In this document: positions 59,424 through 64,000 of the stretch, in pieces
How positions within the stretch are numbered: the first letter of the stretch is position 1
Layout: every line of letters begins with the position of its first letter
NCBI GenBank assembly: GCA_963765545.1
Contig: CAVXWW010000004.1
Coordinates: forward strand, 992,001 to 1,056,000
Source: JARRPM01 sp963765545
GTDB taxonomy: Bacteria; Pseudomonadota; Gammaproteobacteria; Pseudomonadales; Halieaceae
DNA: 64,000 nucleotides
Reading direction: 5' to 3'
Made by a program: the position numbers and the translations under genes
The notes under the pieces: generated by a model
Databases searched by the model: none
Told to the model about the DNA's origin: nothing
What the model saw: only the letters and a program-made list of their open reading frames with translations

Positions 59424-60294
59424 TTTCTGGAGCTACTGGATAATTATCCTCACCACCGTAACGATTATCGGGATTACGTGGATCCTCTTCGCCAACCGCA
59501 AGCGCCAGGAGCCGACCACCGAGAAGACCACCGGACACGTCTATGACGGGATCGAGGAGCTCGACAACCCGCTGCCTGCCTGGTGGTTCTACATGTTCGT
59601 TATCACCATCGTGTGGGGCGTCGGCTACCTTATTGTCTACCCCGGTATGGGCAACTTCGCCGGTGCCATCGGTTGGACCCAGGTAGGGCAATATGACAAG
59701 GAAGTGGCGAAGGCAGAAGAAAAGTATCGCCACGTCAGAGATCGCTACCTTGCACTGCCGGTAGATGAAATCGCGGTTGACCCCGCTGTCAGGAAAATGG
59801 GCATGCGGCTGTTTGCCAATAACTGTGCCCAGTGCCACGGCTCCGATGCCGGTGGCGCCTATGGCTTTCCCAACCTCCGGGATGACGACTGGATTTACGG
59901 TGGAGACGCCGACACGATCAAGGCGACCCTGGTCAACGGCCGCCAGGCTGTTATGCCCGCCTGGGGTAGCGTTATCGGTGAAGAGGGGATTGCTGACGTC
60001 ACCCAGTACATTCTCGGCTTGAACGGGCGGGACGCCGATGCGGCAAAAGCCGCTTCCGGTGAAACAGTCTTCGCAACCTATTGTGCCGCTTGCCACGGTG
60101 CCGACGGTAAGGGGAACCCCGCCCTGGGCGCACCCAACCTGACCAATGGCGTCTGGTTGTACGGCGGCAGCGCAGAGCAGATAGCTCAGACACTGAGAGC
60201 GGGTCGCAACGGGATGATGCCCGCTTTCAAGGACACTCTCAGTGAAGACAAGATCCATATCCTCACAGCGTACGTTTACGGGCTGAACAAATAG
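59416..60294 (+). CDS. ccoP: cbb3-type cytochrome c oxidase subunit III
   Basis: Dihaem cytochrome c subunit, 292 residues. It has two N-terminal helices (about 7-24 and 55-75), CAQCHG near residue 138 and CAACHG near residue 223. Between and after the haem sites are the expected Met ligand segments (AVMPAWG and GMMPAFK). The start codon lies within the end of ccoQ. Confidence 0.96.
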   Translation: MASFWSYWIIILTTVTIIGITWILFANRKRQEPTTEKTTGHVYDGIEELDNPLPAWWFYMFVITIVWGVGYLIVYPGMGNFAGAIGWTQVGQYDKEVAKAEEKYRHVRDRYLALPVDEIAVDPAVRKMGMRLFANNCAQCHGSDAGGAYGFPNLRDDDWIYGGDADTIKATLVNGRQAVMPAWGSVIGEEGIADVTQYILGLNGRDADAAKAASGETVFATYCAACHGADGKGNPALGAPNLTNGVWLYGGSAEQIAQTLRAGRNGMMPAFKDTLSEDKIHILTAYVYGLNK

Positions 60295-60377
60295 CAGCCA
60301 TTTTAAAACCACCCGGGGGTCCAGGGACGGTATCCCCCGCGCAGAGGAGTTAAATCTCCCCACCACGGAACAGGACC

Positions 60378-61787
60378 ATGTCTGACAAGGATCTGATTGA
60401 TCTCCAGGAAGTTGCCCCTGCGGAGGTCGGCGAGGTCGACCTCTACCAGCGCCGCGAAAAAATCTATACCCGAAAAATCGAGGGTTTCTACCAGCGGGTT
60501 CGCCTGTTCAGCGGCTGGCCGCTGCTGCTGGGTTATCTCCTGCTTCCCTGGGCGAGTTGGGACGGTCGCCAGGCGGTATTGTTCGACTTGCCGGCCCGCA
60601 AATTCTATATTTTTGGCCTCACCTTCTGGCCCCAGGACTTCCCCATGCTGGCCTTCATGCTGATGATCGCCGCCTTCGGCCTGTTTGCCGTGACCACATT
60701 TGCCGGCCGCATATGGTGTGGTTACACCTGCCCCCAGACGGTTTGGACCAGTATTTTCATGTGGCTGGAGCAAAAGACTGAGGGCAGCCGCAATCAGCGC
60801 ATAAAACTGGACAAAGCCCCCTGGACAGCGAACAAGTTTGCCAGGAAGATCGCCAAGCACGGATCCTGGTTGTTTGTGGGCCTGGTCACCGGACTGACCT
60901 TCGTTGGCTATTTTTACCCGATAAAGGAACTGGTTCTGGATTTCGCCACGTTTTCTGCCGGTAAATGGCAGGTATTGTGGACCGTGTTTTTCACCCTCGC
61001 GACCTATATCAACGCAGGCTGGATGCGCGAGCAGGTCTGCAAATACATGTGTCCCTATGCTCGCTTCCAGTCAGTTATGTTCGACCAGGACACGCTGATA
61101 GTCTCTTATGACAAGGGCCGGGGTGAACCCCGGGGTTCACGCAAGCGCAGCGCGGATCACCAGGAGATGGGCCTGGGCTCGTGTATTTCCTGTGAACTTT
61201 GCGTCCAGGTATGCCCGACAGGCATCGATATACGGGACGGTCTCCAATACGAATGCATCGGTTGTGCCCTTTGTATCGATGCCTGTAACTCTGTCATGGA
61301 CAAAATGGACTACCCCCGCGGACTGATCCGGTATACAAGTGAACATGAACTGCAGGGCGGCACTACCCACTGGTTGCGTCCACGTATTATCGGCTACGCA
61401 ATGGTACTGTTATTGATGGTAGGCGTGTTTTCCTACAACATACTGACGCGTGTGCCGGTTGAATTTACTGCGATACGCGACCGGAACCAACTCTACGTGA
61501 CGACGGAGAACGGCGATATCGAAAATATTTACACCCTGCAGCTGGCAAATATGGATAATGCCATGCACCGCTTCGAAATCAGTATTTCAGATATCGAAGG
61601 GGCCGCAATCATAGGCGAGACCAGCCACATGCTGGACGGCGGGGAAGTGCGCACTATCACCCTGCGGGTTCGCATCCCGCCGGACGGCCTGGACAAGCCC
61701 AGCACCGAGTTTGATTTCAAGGCCGTCTCCCCCGAGATGCCCTCGCTGCAGGCCACGGCCGAATCACGTTTTATGCGGCCGCTTTGA
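60378..61787 (+). CDS. ccoG: cytochrome c oxidase accessory protein CcoG (FixG/RdxA)
   Basis: Membrane-bound ferredoxin-like protein needed for copper delivery to the cbb3 oxidase. The 469-residue protein has several helices, one Cys motif after a membrane helix (CGYTCPQTVW), QVCKYMCPYARFQ, and two [4Fe-4S] motifs, CISCELCVQVCPTGI and CIGCALCIDAC near residue 270-310. A C-terminal periplasmic domain follows. It is 83 nt after ccoP and 27 nt before ccoH. Confidence 0.95.
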   Translation: MSDKDLIDLQEVAPAEVGEVDLYQRREKIYTRKIEGFYQRVRLFSGWPLLLGYLLLPWASWDGRQAVLFDLPARKFYIFGLTFWPQDFPMLAFMLMIAAFGLFAVTTFAGRIWCGYTCPQTVWTSIFMWLEQKTEGSRNQRIKLDKAPWTANKFARKIAKHGSWLFVGLVTGLTFVGYFYPIKELVLDFATFSAGKWQVLWTVFFTLATYINAGWMREQVCKYMCPYARFQSVMFDQDTLIVSYDKGRGEPRGSRKRSADHQEMGLGSCISCELCVQVCPTGIDIRDGLQYECIGCALCIDACNSVMDKMDYPRGLIRYTSEHELQGGTTHWLRPRIIGYAMVLLLMVGVFSYNILTRVPVEFTAIRDRNQLYVTTENGDIENIYTLQLANMDNAMHRFEISISDIEGAAIIGETSHMLDGGEVRTITLRVRIPPDGLDKPSTEFDFKAVSPEMPSLQATAESRFMRPL

Positions 61788-61814
61788 TCGGGGAACCCAA
61801 GTGAAGGAAATCGA

Positions 61815-62312
61815 ATGAAGGCAGCATTTCCCGGTGGCGACATAGAGCCCTGGTACCGCCAGTTCTGGCCATGGTTTCTCATCCTGTTACCCGCCAGCGT
61901 CGTGGTTGCGGGCCTGTTCATGCTGTATATCGCCAATCGTGGCGCCGACGACCTGGTGGTGGACGACTATTACAAGAACGGTCTCGCAATCAACCGCCAG
62001 CTGGAAAAAAAGGAGCGCAGCAAAGCACTGGGGATCAGCGCCCTCCTGAATTTCTCCGACCAGCACGTAACGGTGACCACCAGCGGACCGGTGGACGCCC
62101 CGCGACTGAATCTGCTGCTTTCGCATCCACTGGAGGCCGATCGGGATTTTCGGGTGGAACCCAGCAGGATCGCACCCGGTATTTACCAGGCCCAGCTTCC
62201 GGCTGAGATCGCGCCACGCTGGCACTGGACACTGACCCTTGAGCAGGCCGACGGCTGGCGCCTGGACGGCGACATCGAACAGCGCGACCTCGGCAATGTT
62301 GCTATCGAGTAA
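61815..62312 (+). CDS. ccoH: FixH family protein
   Basis: Oxidase assembly factor with one N-terminal membrane helix (about residues 16-38), followed by a soluble beta-rich domain. The family text PGGDIEPWYRQFWPWFLIL and DDYYKNGLAINRQL is clear. The 165-residue protein lies between ccoG and ccoI; its last 17 nt overlap ccoI. Confidence 0.9.
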   Translation: MKAAFPGGDIEPWYRQFWPWFLILLPASVVVAGLFMLYIANRGADDLVVDDYYKNGLAINRQLEKKERSKALGISALLNFSDQHVTVTTSGPVDAPRLNLLLSHPLEADRDFRVEPSRIAPGIYQAQLPAEIAPRWHWTLTLEQADGWRLDGDIEQRDLGNVAIE

Positions 62313-64000
62313 TACCGCCGCCCAGGCAGATCCCGAACATTGCTACCACTGCGGCGAGCAGGTACCAGCCGGCCTGGACCTGGACATTCTGATTGGCGGT
62401 GAGATGCGTCCCATGTGCTGCCCCGGTTGCCGCGCGGTAGCGCAACTGATCAGCGCCAGCGGACTGGAAAACTTCTACGAGCAGCGTACCGCCTACAACG
62501 AAAGACCGCCTGAACAGGCCGCACCATCTGATCAATACACAGTCTATGATGATCCCAAATTGGCCGCCAGCTTCACCGAGAGCGGGCAAGGCGGTGAGCT
62601 GACCGCACGGCTGTTACTGGGCGGTATATCCTGTGCGGCCTGTACCTGGCTGATAGAACAGACCATGGGGCATCTGCCAGGGGTCAGCATGGCCCTGGTC
62701 AACCTGCAGCAGAGCAGACTGGATATCCGCTTCGATCCAGGTCAGCTGCCGCTGAGCCAGGTGTTCGCCCGGTTGGAAGCGCTGGGTTACCGGGCCAGGC
62801 CGTTCCAGGCGAGCGCCCAACGCACCCAAATGGCAAGCGAGTATCGAATTGAACTGCGCCGCCTGGCTGTGGCCGGGCTGGGCATGATGCAGGTGGGTAT
62901 GTTCGCTATCGCATTGCATGCCGGCGATATCCAGGGCATCGAGAGCCAGTACCAGGGACTGTTGCGCTGGGTAAGCCTGCTGGTCGCAAGTTTCGTCGTT
63001 GTGTTTTCCGCCCGACCCTTCTTCACCACCGCCTGGCGTCACCTGCGCCAGGGCGCGCTGGTTATGGACCTGCCAGTGGCGTTGGCCATAGGCCTGGCGT
63101 GGCTTGCCAGTGCCTGGGCGACGATCAGCGGTTCGGGGCAGGTGTACTTCGACTCCGTGGTGATGTTCACATTCTTTCTGCTGCTGGGGCGCTTCCTGGA
63201 GCACAGGGCGAGGCAGCGCAACAATCTGACCTGGTTTGATGCCGAGGCAAGCCTGCCCGATGCAGTCTCTGCACGCCGCTCGGGCCAATGGATTACCCTG
63301 CCGCGGGTTCAGCTGGAAGCCGGTGATACCGTACTGGTAAAGGCGGGCGACACGATCCCTGTAGACGCGCAGGTTACCAGCGGCAGTAGCGCGGTACGTG
63401 AGGATACCTTCAATGGCGAGCACCTGCCGCGCACTGTGGCTAGCGGAGATACCATCTACGCGAGTACCGTCAATATCGAAGCTGCCATCGAAGCGCGGGT
63501 TCTTGGCAGCTACCTGCAAAGTCGACTTGCCGCCCTGCAGCGCTCGGTAGAACAGGCCCAGACCGGCAAACCCCGACTGGCACGACTCGCGGACCGGGTC
63601 GCCTCCTGGTTCGTGGGGGCGATACTGCTGATCACCAGCGGCACCGCACTGGTGTGGAGCCAGCTGGCGCCAGAGCAGGCGTTCTGGGTTACGCTTTCAG
63701 TGCTGGTTATCAGCTGTCCCTGTGCACTGGCATTGGCCACGCCGGCCGCTCTCACCAACGCTGCCAGCGCCCTGCGCGGCGCGGGGGTGATCGTGCGGGG
63801 AGAAAACGCACTTGAAGCACTGTCCCGCACCACTCATCTCATTTTCGACAAGACAGGTACGCTGACTGAGGGCGCCCTGGCAATTGACCAGGTTCACCTG
63901 CTTGGGGACCTGCCGCGTGAAGAGGTGCTGGCCATCGCCGCGGCCCTGCAACAGTACTCCAGCCATCCTGTCGCCCGCGCATTCGAGGGTGTAGAGCCGG
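62296..64000 (+). CDS. ccoI: cbb3-oxidase copper P-type ATPase CcoI, 3' end outside window
   Basis: P1B-type ATPase exporting copper for oxidase assembly; 568 codons are present and the frame continues beyond the window. Order of parts: an N-terminal Cys cluster (CYHCGEQ near 16, MCCPGC near 40), an HMA-like metal site GGISCAACTWLIE near 112, membrane helices, a CPC motif in the sixth helix (ISCPCALALATPAAL near 474), the phosphorylation motif DKTGTLTEG near 518 and a YSSHPVARA motif near 556. The ATG at 62296 gives the usual family start and overlaps ccoH. Confidence 0.94.
   Translation, partial: MLLSSNTAAQADPEHCYHCGEQVPAGLDLDILIGGEMRPMCCPGCRAVAQLISASGLENFYEQRTAYNERPPEQAAPSDQYTVYDDPKLAASFTESGQGGELTARLLLGGISCAACTWLIEQTMGHLPGVSMALVNLQQSRLDIRFDPGQLPLSQVFARLEALGYRARPFQASAQRTQMASEYRIELRRLAVAGLGMMQVGMFAIALHAGDIQGIESQYQGLLRWVSLLVASFVVVFSARPFFTTAWRHLRQGALVMDLPVALAIGLAWLASAWATISGSGQVYFDSVVMFTFFLLLGRFLEHRARQRNNLTWFDAEASLPDAVSARRSGQWITLPRVQLEAGDTVLVKAGDTIPVDAQVTSGSSAVREDTFNGEHLPRTVASGDTIYASTVNIEAAIEARVLGSYLQSRLAALQRSVEQAQTGKPRLARLADRVASWFVGAILLITSGTALVWSQLAPEQAFWVTLSVLVISCPCALALATPAALTNAASALRGAGVIVRGENALEALSRTTHLIFDKTGTLTEGALAIDQVHLLGDLPREEVLAIAAALQQYSSHPVARAFEGVEP

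Noticed and set aside
1..64000. tRNA, rRNA, CRISPR arrays, prophage, insertion sequences
   Set aside because: No tRNA-like T-loop/anticodon pattern, no rRNA text, no regularly spaced repeats and no transposase or integrase coding frame were seen by eye; a program search could still find a degenerate tRNA.

Overview
The window looks like a chromosomal segment of an aerobic, probably marine gammaproteobacterium. The rpoE-rseABC-mucD-lepA-lepB-rnc-era-recO block, the sdhE/ygfX/ygfZ neighbourhood and an Anr-type Fnr next to hemN and a cbb3 oxidase operon all follow Pseudomonas-like gene order. The cluster YCF48-like / MMPL-RND / DUF1302 / DUF1329 and the many outer-membrane and lipid-handling genes are common in marine groups such as OM60/NOR5 (Halieaceae); that placement is an inference. 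No rRNA, tRNA, CRISPR array, insertion sequence or prophage was seen.

Layout. 1-10 kb: a secreted DUF3604 protein whose 5' end lies outside the window, a small DUF442 phosphatase-like protein and a lipoprotein, then a four-gene plus-strand envelope cluster (YCF48-like propeller, RND/MMPL exporter, DUF1302, DUF1329). An FNR/Anr-like box and a good -10 lie ahead of it at class II spacing. 10-21 kb: housekeeping and single genes (TauE/SafE permease, purC, DUF6498 membrane protein, truncated haemoglobin plus TonB receptor, trpS, a queuosine-tRNA mannosyltransferase-like protein, M18 aminopeptidase, uppP, tsaB, mobA). 21.1-22.8 kb: two largely non-coding stretches around a histone-H1/AlgP-like gene. 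They contain a large imperfect hairpin and a 277-bp near-palindrome built of two inverted hairpin units with complementary loops.

22.8-37.8 kb: sixteen co-directional minus-strand genes from rpoE to adk, covering envelope stress, protein secretion, translation, ribosome maturation, recombination repair, the stringent response and nucleotide clean-up. Two tandem sigma-E-like promoters precede rpoE. 38-42 kb: nadB on the plus strand overlaps the 3' end of ygfX on the minus strand, followed by sdhE, ygfZ and ung. 42-48 kb: a compact coenzyme F420 operon in the order npdG-cofE-cofD-cofC-fbiC-ung, with overlapping or near-overlapping genes, and a divergent SDR oxidoreductase. This is an unusual cofactor for this group.

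48.8-54 kb: a 1324-residue DUF1631-GGDEF-EAL protein overlapping a LuxR-type regulator gene. 54-64 kb: a microaerobic respiration island: hemN (FNR box upstream), fnr/anr, an FNR-box promoter, a Yip1-like membrane protein, then ccoN-O-Q-P-G-H-I. The last gene runs off the window.

The main candidates for new biology are the kissing-hairpin palindrome at 22.4-22.7 kb, the F420 operon without a dehydro-F420 reductase domain, and the possible oxygen control of the YCF48/MMPL/DUF1302/DUF1329 export cluster.
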